IMG/VR virus record: IMGVR_UViG_3300047481_002084
Location: 1 to 45,629 of that record
Strand: one strand, 5' to 3'
Length of the DNA stretch: 45,629 nt
Source: a virus
A model generated the notes under the pieces. It was not told the origin of the DNA and did not search any database. It saw only the letters and a program-made list of their open reading frames with translations. The stretch's first letter is position 1. Each line of letters opens with the position of its first letter. Position numbers and translations under genes: made by a program. Positions 12,429 to 19,584 of the stretch are shown here, piece after piece.

Positions 12429-13583
12429 ATGGCATCGCGCAGTCGGAGCTACGCCAATACGTGGGAAGGTGTGGTGCAGGCGGCTAAAGACGCTGGTGCA
12501 AAGTGGGTGCAGCTGGTAGCTGCGCAGTGGGCTTTGGAGTCCGGTTACGGAAAGCACACCAGCGGGCGGCACAACTACTTCGGGCTGAAGGCTGCGGGAT
12601 CTCAGGGTGCGACGCATGAGACTCGCGAGTTTGTGGATGGCAAGTGGATCACGATCTCGGCGGAGTTTTTGGACTTTTCCGACCTCGGGGCATGTGTGAA
12701 GTATCTCGTGACCCGGTGGTACAAGGACTGGGACAAGTACGAGGGTGTGGATCGGGCGCCGACGCTTGAGGTGGCAGCGAAAGAGCTGGTCAAGCAGGGC
12801 TACGCCACGGATCCTGATTATGCGAGCAAGCTGCTGCGGCTGGTAGAGGAGAACGGAGCGAAGACGGAAAACCCGGCTACGCCTGTGGTGAAGGCGAGTC
12901 CGAAGCCGATCTTGTATCGGGTGGAAGCGGTTCAGGCGACGTGGCTCAAGAAGGAGCCGGTTCAGGCCGCCGAGCTCGGGGAGAAGGAGAAGGTGTACTG
13001 CCCCAGGGGTAAGGACTATGCAGTGGTTGCATATTCCGAGTGTGTGGCGGATGCGCATGCGCGGGTGGAGTTGGCAGCCGATTCTGGAACGTGGTTCCTG
13101 TTTGAGCCGCACTGGCGGAAGGTGGTGGCCGACGCGCCTGGGATGGCCAGCGATGTCGACTGGAGCGATTTTGGGTGCATGGTGACGCCGAACCTCAGCG
13201 TGGGTGAGATTCTGCAGTGGGATAAGCGGCGGATTCCGGGGTCGGCGTCCTCGGTGCGTATGCGCTTACTGCGAACGGCAGCGGAGTTTCAACGGGTGAG
13301 GGAGGCGTGGGGTCGGCCGCTGGGGGTGACGAGCTTTTACAGGCCGGAGCCCATCAATGCACAGGTTGGTGGTGTGCCGGGCTCGAGGCATGTTGCAGGG
13401 GAGGCTTTTGACGTCTATCCGGTGGATCGGAGCCTGGAGAGTTTCTACCAGTGGATCCGCAATCGGTGGACGGGCGGGTTAGGTGACGGACGGGGCCGCG
13501 GTTTTGTCCACTTAGATACGCGGGATGGAGGTGGTTTCGTACCGGGCGCAGGGGCACGGCCTGCGGCGGAGTGGTTGTACTAA
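12429..13583 (+). CDS. Two-domain lysin: glucosaminidase plus M15-type D,D-peptidase
   Basis: 384 aa. Residues about 8-145 match GH73-type glucosaminidases (W-A-L-E-S-G-Y-G-K with catalytic Glu at 37, then N-Y-F-G-L-K). A middle strand-rich segment (about 155-225) looks like a binding or spacer domain. The C-terminal part is an M15 zinc peptidase: S-R-H-V-A-G-E-A-F-D with H321 and D328, and V-H-L-D with H361, the usual three zinc ligands. It would cut both glycan and peptide bonds of peptidoglycan during lysis. No signal peptide is visible, so a holin is needed; candidates lie just downstream on the other strand. Confidence 0.85.
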   Translation: MASRSRSYANTWEGVVQAAKDAGAKWVQLVAAQWALESGYGKHTSGRHNYFGLKAAGSQGATHETREFVDGKWITISAEFLDFSDLGACVKYLVTRWYKDWDKYEGVDRAPTLEVAAKELVKQGYATDPDYASKLLRLVEENGAKTENPATPVVKASPKPILYRVEAVQATWLKKEPVQAAELGEKEKVYCPRGKDYAVVAYSECVADAHARVELAADSGTWFLFEPHWRKVVADAPGMASDVDWSDFGCMVTPNLSVGEILQWDKRRIPGSASSVRMRLLRTAAEFQRVREAWGRPLGVTSFYRPEPINAQVGGVPGSRHVAGEAFDVYPVDRSLESFYQWIRNRWTGGLGDGRGRGFVHLDTRDGGGFVPGAGARPAAEWLY

Positions 13584-13723
13584 TGGATGACCGCACTCGG
13601 GAGAACTGGGCAAAGGTCAAGGCTGCGCTCGAGCAGGCGGGCAAGACCGACTGTGATTTCTACCGGCGTGCGGTTGCGGTGGTGACGACGGGACGGGACC
13701 CGGGCCCTGCGTTTGGGGCTTAA
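13583..13723 (+). CDS. Small hypothetical protein (46 aa)
   Basis: ATG at 13583 overlaps the lysin stop by one base (TAATG). The 46-aa product, beginning M-D-D-R-T-R-E-N-W-A-K-V-K-A-A-L-E-Q-A-G-K-T, has one good amphipathic helix and a short tail. Composition and coupling support a real gene too small for ordinary callers. Its TAA stop overlaps the stop of the convergent gene by 4 bp. Function unknown. Confidence 0.6.
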   Translation: MDDRTRENWAKVKAALEQAGKTDCDFYRRAVAVVTTGRDPGPAFGA

Positions 13724-13896
13724 GGCTTAGGTGTGTAGCCCATCTGCTCGGCGTACATGCGGCTCATATACTCGTCTTCGCAGTAGCGGCAGATGCTGTT
13801 GAAGCAGGTGCGGTAGTAGGTGGCGCCGTCCTCGGAACAGAGCTGGTCGATGGTGTAGCCATCACCGAGGTCGATTGTGCTGACTAGGGTGCTCAT
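13720..13896 (-). CDS. Small cysteine-containing hypothetical protein (58 aa)
   Basis: ATG at 13896 overlaps the upstream stop by 4 bp (ATGA). The 58-aa protein carries C20, C31 and a C-R-Y-C pair (36-39), so four cysteines that could form a small zinc knuckle, and ends in a tyrosine/methionine-rich helix. It ends in TTAA shared with the convergent 46-aa gene. No family recognised. Confidence 0.6.
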   Translation of the reverse strand: MSTLVSTIDLGDGYTIDQLCSEDGATYYRTCFNSICRYCEDEYMSRMYAEQMGYTPKP

Positions 13897-14183
13897 CGCA
13901 TTTCCAGCTTGATTATGCGCCTGTCGTGTTCTTGGACTTTTTCTTCTAGGTTGGCGAAACGGCCTTCAAAGCGTTCTTGGTTGTTTAAGATGCGGGTTAT
14001 TTGACCTTCGAGTTGCTGTAATCTATTGGGGAGTTGTATTACTAACCAGCTCATGCCGCCGGCGGTGCTGATAATGGCGGCAGCTAGTACGGCGGCGGCA
14101 GTCGCTTCCATGACTTGGATACGGCTTATGCGCTGAGTCTGTGGCCGCGAGTCCTCGGGCGGTGTGGGTGGTGGGGTAGCCAC
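13893..14183 (-). CDS. Single-span membrane protein with coiled coil, holin or spanin-like candidate (96 aa)
   Basis: GTG at 14183. After a Pro/Thr-rich cytoplasmic-type N-terminus, residues about 25-50 form one hydrophobic span (A-A-A-V-L-A-A-A-I-I-S-T-A-G-G-M-S-W-L-V-I), followed by a 45-residue coiled coil with regular leucine/isoleucine spacing (L-Q-Q-L-E-G-Q-I-T-R-I-L to R-R-I-I-K-L-E). Phage proteins of this shape next to lysis genes are often annotated as holins, class III holins or related accessory lysis proteins. Proximity to the lysin end supports this, but no specific family motif was recognised. Confidence 0.6.
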   Translation of the reverse strand: MATPPPTPPEDSRPQTQRISRIQVMEATAAAVLAAAIISTAGGMSWLVIQLPNRLQQLEGQITRILNNQERFEGRFANLEEKVQEHDRRIIKLEMR

Positions 14184-14240
14184 GAGGACGGCTGATGGTC
14201 TCTCTGATACCTCAGCGTAGCGTTGAGCGGTAGCAGAGGT

Positions 14241-14381
14241 TTATGGTTTGCCTTGGCCCACGCGCTTTTTCTTGCCACGGCGGCGAGGGCGAGAGTTTTG
14301 GCCGTAACCCTGTCTTGTGGTTTTGGGGCGTCCTGATATGTGCTCTATATGGGCAGTGCCTGTTTTAGCTTTTGTTGCCAT
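14241..14381 (-). CDS. Very basic small protein (46 aa)
   Basis: ATG at 14381 shares a base with the stop of the 30-aa gene. The C-terminal half is almost all basic and small residues (R-P-R-R-R-G-K-K-K-R-V-G-Q-G-K), so nucleic acid binding or insertion among virion DNA is possible. The N-terminal half is polar (M-A-T-K-A-K-T-G-T-A-H-I-E-H). Conserved neighbours are unknown to me; treated as a probable gene because of tight coupling. Confidence 0.5.
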   Translation of the reverse strand: MATKAKTGTAHIEHISGRPKTTRQGYGQNSRPRRRGKKKRVGQGKP

Positions 14382-14473
14382 CAGTGATCGTTATCGCGTG
14401 GGTTGATTGCCACTAGACAGTAAGCCAAGCCGATCCCAGCGAGCCATGCAGAAATCAGAAAAGCCAGCACCAT
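14381..14473 (-). CDS. Tiny single-span membrane peptide (30 aa)
   Basis: ATG at 14473, 5 bp after the endonuclease stop, encodes 30 residues: a hydrophobic helix (V-L-A-F-L-I-S-A-W-L-A-G-I-G-L-A-Y-C-L-V-A-I) and a charged tail N-P-R-D-N-D-H. This is the shape of minimal holins or holin regulators. Its start overlaps nothing, and its stop overlaps the next start by one base. Small size means chance cannot be excluded. Confidence 0.45.
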   Translation of the reverse strand: MVLAFLISAWLAGIGLAYCLVAINPRDNDH

Positions 14474-14478
14474 AGTAA

Positions 14479-14985
14479 CTAGCCTTGCGCGAACTCTCCG
14501 TGTAGCTTTGCGCGTAGTGCCAATGCTGCTGCAGCAGCTTCTTCTTTTGTGTCAAAGTAGCCGGCGTGATGCTGTCTACGGTCTAACTGGACAACGGCTC
14601 TCCATTTGCTGATGTTTTTATACCAGTAAACGCCCTTGACGCCCGATGCGCTGTTTGAGTTAGCTCCCCGGTTCATGCCGTTTTGGGAGTATGTGGCCGC
14701 ACGCAAATTCTCGATGCGATTATCCGCCTTATTCCCGTTAATGTGGTCTAAGACAGGGGCGAGATTTTTACCGTGCATTGCCCATACAATGCGATGTACA
14801 TAGTATAGTTTTCCGTCAATACCAACCTGTAAATACCCTTTAGCAGAAAGAGTGCCGACTGGGCGTCCCATTTTGCGGCGAGGCTTGTAAACCTTCCAGA
14901 AAAGATTTCCGCTTTTGTAAGTAAAAAGCTCGTTGGCTTTTTCGCAGCTCAGGTCGGAGCGGCGGTGATAAGCTCTTTTTGTCAT
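14479..14985 (-). CDS. HNH endonuclease with AP2 domain (free-standing homing-type)
   Basis: ATG at 14985 (M-T-K-R-A-Y-H-R-R) was chosen over an upstream start whose extra residues look like shadow. The 168-aa protein has an N-terminal strand domain, an HNH nuclease (V-H-R-I-V-W-A-M-H-G then L-D-H-I-N-G-N-K-x-D-N-R-I-E-N-L-R, about 60-100 in this numbering) and a C-terminal AP2 DNA-binding domain (G-V-K-G-V-Y-W-Y then K-W-R-A-V-V, G-Y-F-D-T-K-E-E-A-A-A-A). These selfish nucleases spread by cutting cognate sites; the gene interrupts a run of small membrane protein genes. Confidence 0.9.
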   Translation of the reverse strand: MTKRAYHRRSDLSCEKANELFTYKSGNLFWKVYKPRRKMGRPVGTLSAKGYLQVGIDGKLYYVHRIVWAMHGKNLAPVLDHINGNKADNRIENLRAATYSQNGMNRGANSNSASGVKGVYWYKNISKWRAVVQLDRRQHHAGYFDTKEEAAAAALALRAKLHGEFAQG

Positions 14986-15051
14986 CGTGGAAAAGCACGG
15001 TGGCCGGGGGCAAGGTGTTGCAAGCACCGTTGCCCCGCAACTATGGCAAGA

Positions 15052-15159
15052 TCACCAAAACCGATCCTGCCAGTCGTAGGTATGACACCATTGCCACACC
15101 ATCAAACCAAGGATGGAGATGGCCAGCAGTGATGCGCCGACGGTAATGATTAAACCCAT
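15052..15159 (-). CDS. Small single-span membrane peptide (35 aa)
   Basis: ATG at 15159 overlaps the end of the 105-aa gene by 10 bp. The 35 residues comprise a hydrophobic helix (L-I-I-T-V-G-A-S-L-L-A-I-S-I-L-G-L-M-V-W) and an aromatic tail (W-C-H-T-Y-D-W-Q-D-R-F-W). Like the 30-aa peptide it is a candidate lysis regulator or holin. The overlap and clean composition argue for a real gene. Confidence 0.5.
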   Translation of the reverse strand: MGLIITVGASLLAISILGLMVWQWCHTYDWQDRFW

Positions 15160-15467
15160 GGCACACCAGCAGCTTTTGTAGGCGCCTGTTGTTCATCAAT
15201 TTGGGCTTGCAGGGCGTTCTCGATCTCGGTGATCTTTTCGGGACCGCCCAGCTTGTCCTGCACCCATCCGAGCACGACGTCTTTTGTGAGATCGGCGTAG
15301 GGGATCATGGTGGCAGGATCTGGCTGCTCCAAACCGACGCTGCCATAGGCAGAGCTGCTGTAGATACCGTTGTTAGCTGCAATCGTATAATGAACCGTAA
15401 AAATTGCACCATCAGAGGTGTGGCGCTCCATGTTTGCCACATTCCATTCAAATACGGTGTCAGCCAT
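15150..15467 (-). CDS. Conserved cyanophage-type protein of unknown function (105 aa)
   Basis: ATG at 15467. The 105-aa protein starts M-A-D-T-V-F-E-W-N-V-A-N-M-E-R, has a beta-rich centre (A-I-F-T-V-H-Y-T-I-A-A-N then Y-S-S-S-A-Y-G-S-V-G-L) and a helical C-terminal half (D-V-V-L-G-W-V-Q-D-K-L-G then I-E-N-A-L-Q-A-Q-I-D-E-Q-Q-A-P). From memory this matches a domain of unknown function (DUF7936-like) common in marine cyanophages, often near structural genes. A small GAAA-loop hairpin separates it from the integrase upstream. Confidence 0.65.
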   Translation of the reverse strand: MADTVFEWNVANMERHTSDGAIFTVHYTIAANNGIYSSSAYGSVGLEQPDPATMIPYADLTKDVVLGWVQDKLGGPEKITEIENALQAQIDEQQAPTKAAGVPWV

Positions 15468-15489
15468 GCGTAAGGGAAGCTTTCGCTTC

Positions 15490-16359
15490 TCATAGTACAG
15501 GCATTTCGTATTCCTGGGTAGTGTTGCAGTAATGCTTGAAGATCACCTCGCTTGTGTTTCCCGCCCATGCAGCGACTTGAGGTACGGGAATCCCTGCTTC
15601 GATCCAACGGCTGATGGCGGTGTGGCGACAGTCGTAAGGACGGTATAAGTGTGAGATTAGTTCTACTTGTTTGAGAGGGCTTAGCTTTTTACGAAAGTAG
15701 CTCTGGAAGGCAAGGCGATCCCAAGGAAATAAATACTCATCTGTTTGAGGTAAACTAGATAGTATGTCGAGACAGCGTTGGTTAAGTGGTACCCAGCGTT
15801 TTTTGTTAGTTTTTGTACTATTTTTTATTCCATGAGTAAGTGTGTAATTTTGATGGACTAACACACGATTATCTTTAATGTCGTTCCACGTTAGCGCACG
15901 GACTTCACCTGTGCGCATAGCTGTTTGGAGCATAAACTCTGTGTATAAAGCCCAGTTAACGTGCTTGTACGTTTGCTTAGCTTCTAATGCGGCTAGGACA
16001 AGTCCTACTTCATTACGCGGTATTACTATTATATCTTCATCTTTTTGGGGTGCTTTGGGCATTTTGAAGCTAGCTAACGGGTTACGCGGTATAAGTGCTA
16101 CGTCTTCCTGCGCAGCCCAGCGATACATTGTTTTAAGATACATAGCAACACGTCTGGATGTGAGTACTGGCTGTTGACCTAGTACCCAGATCATGATCTC
16201 ACGAGCTCGGGAAATATCTTGCTGAGGGCAGCGAGCTAGCCATTTAGTAACTTGCTTGTAGTCTGATGTAAGACTTGTCGGGCAAAGCGATATGGCGCGT
16301 TCTGTTTGGAAAGCGATCCACAGATCGGATAGGAGCATGCTGATAGGTTGAGCCAGCAC
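15490..16359 (-). CDS. int: Tyrosine recombinase / integrase
   Basis: GTG at 16359 or ATG at 16338 (289 or 282 aa). An N-terminal SAM-like core-binding domain (about 10-100) is followed by the catalytic domain with R149 (M-R-T-G-E-V-R), a lysine in K-T-N-K-K-R-W-V-P-L (about 183-190), Y-D-C-R-H-T (R245, H246), a G-N-T-S where many enzymes have G-H (N268), and the nucleophile Y277 in F-K-H-Y. The Y-D-x-R-H form and Asn variant are tolerated in phage integrases. It would catalyse integration into the host chromosome, so the phage is probably temperate. Low-GC codon use differs from neighbouring genes. Confidence 0.9.
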   Translation of the reverse strand: MLAQPISMLLSDLWIAFQTERAISLCPTSLTSDYKQVTKWLARCPQQDISRAREIMIWVLGQQPVLTSRRVAMYLKTMYRWAAQEDVALIPRNPLASFKMPKAPQKDEDIIVIPRNEVGLVLAALEAKQTYKHVNWALYTEFMLQTAMRTGEVRALTWNDIKDNRVLVHQNYTLTHGIKNSTKTNKKRWVPLNQRCLDILSSLPQTDEYLFPWDRLAFQSYFRKKLSPLKQVELISHLYRPYDCRHTAISRWIEAGIPVPQVAAWAGNTSEVIFKHYCNTTQEYEMPVL

Positions 16360-16445
16360 CTATTGTTGCAGTAAATAAGTTAGTACAGTAGTAGGGTAAT
16401 CCGTACGCTCTATGTACGGTACATACAGCTTGGTAGTGTCAAAGA
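16360..16445. other. Candidate attP / integrase arm-site region
   Basis: The AT-rich gap right upstream of the integrase has an inverted repeat CCGTAC-GCTCTAT-GTACGG (16401-16419), followed by a further GTACATAC, and repeated TAGTA runs (AGTACAGTAGTAGGG). ACTAATC occurs at 16445-16451 and again near 16468. Core sites next to the integrase gene are usual. No host sequence is present to fix the core, so this is only a candidate. Confidence 0.35.
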
Positions 16446-16625
16446 CTAATCAGTTGGGGGATCTACTAATCCGCAGCGCCCCCAATAGCCTTTTGCCAAA
16501 CCTCGCGTTTCAGGATCACTCCAGCGACGGCCCCAATCAGGAGTCCGAGTGTCTGAGTTGACCCAGCGGAAGTTACCGACCTTGCCGGCGTGGCTACAAA
16601 CGTATACAAATGGAAACTCAGTCAT
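16446..16625 (-). CDS. Small hypothetical protein (59 aa)
   Basis: ATG at 16625, stop at 16446, 59 residues with natural composition: M-T-E-F-P-F-V-Y-V-C-S-H, then F-R-W-V-N-S-D-T-R-T-P-D-W-G-R-R-W-S-D-P-E-T and a G-Y-W-G-R-C-G end. Rich in Trp and Arg with two cysteines. It lies between the tail fibre gene and the integrase and is just under common length cut-offs. Function unknown. Confidence 0.6.
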   Translation of the reverse strand: MTEFPFVYVCSHAGKVGNFRWVNSDTRTPDWGRRWSDPETRGLAKGYWGRCGLVDPPTD

Positions 16626-16649
16626 AGAAGTGAAGGGGACTTCCGCCGA

Positions 16650-19523
16650 TCAGCAAGCCATAAGAACGCAAGGCACGCAGTAACTGCCGTCCTCGTAGGT
16701 GCAGCACACGTTGGTGCTGGTGACTTTGGCGATGGTCTTGCTGCGGATGATGTCGTCGTCCTGAGGCTTGGCAGTGCCATCACCTGCGGACATCAGCAGA
16801 TCGCCGCGTTCAACGGTGACGCCTTGAGCAATGCGGATGATGAAGTCACCCGTCATCGCGCAGTAGAAGTCGTTGGTGTAGGTGTCGTCATCGTCGTCCC
16901 AACCTTGGAACACGCCAGACACGTTCTTGTCACCTTCAACGTCGCTCACCTTCATCCGGTTGAGCTGCTCATTGTCTTCGTCACCCCATTCGCACATCTC
17001 GTCGATGTTAGATAGAACGGAGCCACGCAGGATTTCGGTGCGTTCAGCGCCCCCTGGGAGTTGAGACCAACGGCTTAAGTGAGCGCCGTTGTAAGAGACG
17101 GTCGTACCAGAGATAGAAATTGAGCCTTCTTCCGTATTTTCGTGCCTAAAACTGATTAACGTGCCATCGGTACTTATTCTACCTACTTGCAACGTTGTCG
17201 TGTTAAAGGAATTGATATACATCGTTCCATTGGGGGTATCCATGCCGATGCCAACCGCATCTCCGTTTTCAGTATCTTGCCCAAATACTACCCATCCATT
17301 GTTTCTCATCACTACGCGACGAGTCGGAGAACTCGCCCCGTCGGCAGTAGTCGAGAACACTAGGCGGCCTTTATCTACTCCATCACCTTCGCCAGTAATT
17401 GCTCCTAATGTCTTGATGTCTCCTGCGGAGTTGTTCTTGGATTGAAATAATATCCGCGCTCCATAGCCATACCACTGTTGGTTAGTAATACTCAGGCCAC
17501 CAAGTGAGTCGGCTTGAGAAAAACTTATTTGTACTGGATCACTTGTGAGGTTACTAGACGTGCCAACTAACAGGCGTCCGCTGGAGTCGATGGCAGCACG
17601 CTGGCTGTTTGCTGTGTCGTCGTAAAAGATTAAAGACCCACCAACAGCGCTGCCGATTGTATATTGCCTGATGGCATTTGAACCAGCAGGAGCAAATCGG
17701 ACAAACGCGCCGTTTTGAATTGAACTAATAGTTGTTATTGCATCAACGCCAGCGCCACCTCCCCTTACTTCTAAATTAGTGGCAGGAATCGTAGTGCCAA
17801 TCCCTAGTCGGCCTGTCGCGGTTAGACGGGCTTTTTCAGTGGTTACATAAGCACTTCCATTCCACGTTTGCGTGGCAAAAGTAAGGTCCGAATCAGCGGG
17901 TTGCGGACCTGAACCGGCCACCCCAATCTCAGCGGTATAGTTGTTGTTTGTGTTTGGGCCAACACTTCGAAGGCGAATTTTGTAGTCGGTGCTTGTGGTT
18001 GCCACATAGTGCGAACCGACGCTGAGACTTCCGGCGTAAACATCTAACTTTTCGCCAGGCGAACTAGTCCCTATGCCTACGTTGCCGCTGGAGTCGATGC
18101 GCAGGCGTTCGGTACCATCCTTGTTAATAGCAAAATCACCGCCAGATGTTGCATTCAGGAAATAAGAAGCAATCGACGGATAAGTAATCTTGACTTGATT
18201 TCCAGCATTGCTTTCAATTGTTAACGGCGAGCCAGGGCTTGTAGTGCCCACCCCTACCGCTCCTGCCGAAGTAATCCTAAAAAGCTCGGCGCTGTTATTT
18301 CTTACGACAAGACTATCGGTAAGTGCGCCTCTGCCAAAATACATGTTAGTGGAATACCCACCCTGAAAAGTTATGCCGTTCAGTAGTGAAGCGTCTCCAC
18401 CATTGCCAGCAAAGAAGCCAACATTGTCGGCAACCGTTGTTGATGTTGATAGGGACTGAACAGTGCCAACGACGTGGAGCCTCTGACTAGGCGAAGATGT
18501 CCCCACGCCTACGAGGCCAGCGGACGTGATACGCAGGCGTTCGGTGCTGCCGTTTCCGCCGTCCACTCCGATTGTGTAGGCACCACCCGCAACGACTCCA
18601 GTTTGAGCAGCGCCTACACCTTGATAAGTTATCTGCGTAATAGGAGCAGAAGCGGATGACAAATGAAGTAGCTGAAGAGGTGTGTCAATTCCAATGGCTA
18701 CTCGATTGTTGACAGCATCAACATAAAATGTGTTGCTGTCCACGTTGACGTTCCCACTTGCATCAACGAAGAGGCGGCCAGTCCCATTAGTTGCTACCGC
18801 TACTTGGTCTGCGCCGGGGGAGTAAATGCCGGTGTTGGTGTCGCCAGTAAAAGTAAGCGTTGGTGCGCCAGCGGTTCCAAGCGCGTGACTGACGACGCCC
18901 GTGGTTTGAACTGTCTGGCTGCCGAAATCAGGACTAATCTTGGTGCCAGCAATCGCGGCGCTTGAATTAATATCTGCGTTGACGATGGTATCATTTCTAA
19001 TCATCGTGCTGGTCACTGTTTCACTATCACCAGTAGTGACAATGGTGCCATTCACATCAGGCAGTGTGATCGTCTTGTCGGACGCAACTGACGCCGGGCC
19101 CTGCAGGGCGATGTAATTGGTACCGTTCGCAGTGGTCTCGCGGAAGCGCACCTGCTGCTGGTTGTCCATAACCAGCGCACCAGTCATCACGTCGCCGTTC
19201 ACATCGACGAACGTGCCGCTCTCGCTGCGCCACGCTGATCCATCCCAGATCTTGAGCACGTAGGTGCCCCCGGTGGTATCGAGCCATTGCTCACCCACGC
19301 TGTTGCCCGTTGCACCGCCGCTGGCAGGCGAGACATTGGGTGCCGTAGTGCCAACATGCACCGGGCCTACTTTCACCAGGCCGCCAGTGCTGTCTTTGAA
19401 GAACAGACCGGGGCTTGCACTATTTGTATTGATTGCGGGGCGACCGTCAACAAGTCCTGCGGGAAGGGGGCGCTTGTTTGCGGTGCTGCTGCGGAGAAGT
19501 TGCAGGGGATTAACGCTGGACAT
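16650..19523 (-). CDS. Tail fibre / receptor-binding-type virion protein (957 aa)
   Basis: The N-terminal part (about 1-220) has a P-A-L-V-D-G-R-P-type virion attachment segment and S-A-W-R-S-E-S-G. A long middle shows repeated beta-roll units built on E-R-L-R-I-T-S-A-G-x-V-G-V-G-T-x-S-P and D-S-S-G-N-V-G-I-G-T, a pattern of phage fibres. The C-terminal domain (about 860-957) has an acidic D-D-D-D-D stretch and ends in a cysteine cluster (five Cys in the last 20 residues). A chaperone-of-endosialidase domain was not seen. It is the last gene of the tail module and probably binds host cells. Confidence 0.8.
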   Translation of the reverse strand: MSSVNPLQLLRSSTANKRPLPAGLVDGRPAINTNSASPGLFFKDSTGGLVKVGPVHVGTTAPNVSPASGGATGNSVGEQWLDTTGGTYVLKIWDGSAWRSESGTFVDVNGDVMTGALVMDNQQQVRFRETTANGTNYIALQGPASVASDKTITLPDVNGTIVTTGDSETVTSTMIRNDTIVNADINSSAAIAGTKISPDFGSQTVQTTGVVSHALGTAGAPTLTFTGDTNTGIYSPGADQVAVATNGTGRLFVDASGNVNVDSNTFYVDAVNNRVAIGIDTPLQLLHLSSASAPITQITYQGVGAAQTGVVAGGAYTIGVDGGNGSTERLRITSAGLVGVGTSSPSQRLHVVGTVQSLSTSTTVADNVGFFAGNGGDASLLNGITFQGGYSTNMYFGRGALTDSLVVRNNSAELFRITSAGAVGVGTTSPGSPLTIESNAGNQVKITYPSIASYFLNATSGGDFAINKDGTERLRIDSSGNVGIGTSSPGEKLDVYAGSLSVGSHYVATTSTDYKIRLRSVGPNTNNNYTAEIGVAGSGPQPADSDLTFATQTWNGSAYVTTEKARLTATGRLGIGTTIPATNLEVRGGGAGVDAITTISSIQNGAFVRFAPAGSNAIRQYTIGSAVGGSLIFYDDTANSQRAAIDSSGRLLVGTSSNLTSDPVQISFSQADSLGGLSITNQQWYGYGARILFQSKNNSAGDIKTLGAITGEGDGVDKGRLVFSTTADGASSPTRRVVMRNNGWVVFGQDTENGDAVGIGMDTPNGTMYINSFNTTTLQVGRISTDGTLISFRHENTEEGSISISGTTVSYNGAHLSRWSQLPGGAERTEILRGSVLSNIDEMCEWGDEDNEQLNRMKVSDVEGDKNVSGVFQGWDDDDDTYTNDFYCAMTGDFIIRIAQGVTVERGDLLMSAGDGTAKPQDDDIIRSKTIAKVTSTNVCCTYEDGSYCVPCVLMAC

Positions 19524-19584
19524 TCCTTAACGCCCCTCAGGGGCCGGAAGTTACCTCTGCAGACTAGCGATTATGCGCTGAAGC

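Noticed and set aside
15468-15489. Terminator after the integrase
   Set aside because: A GAAGC-GAAA-GCTTC hairpin is there, but the stem is short and no T run follows.
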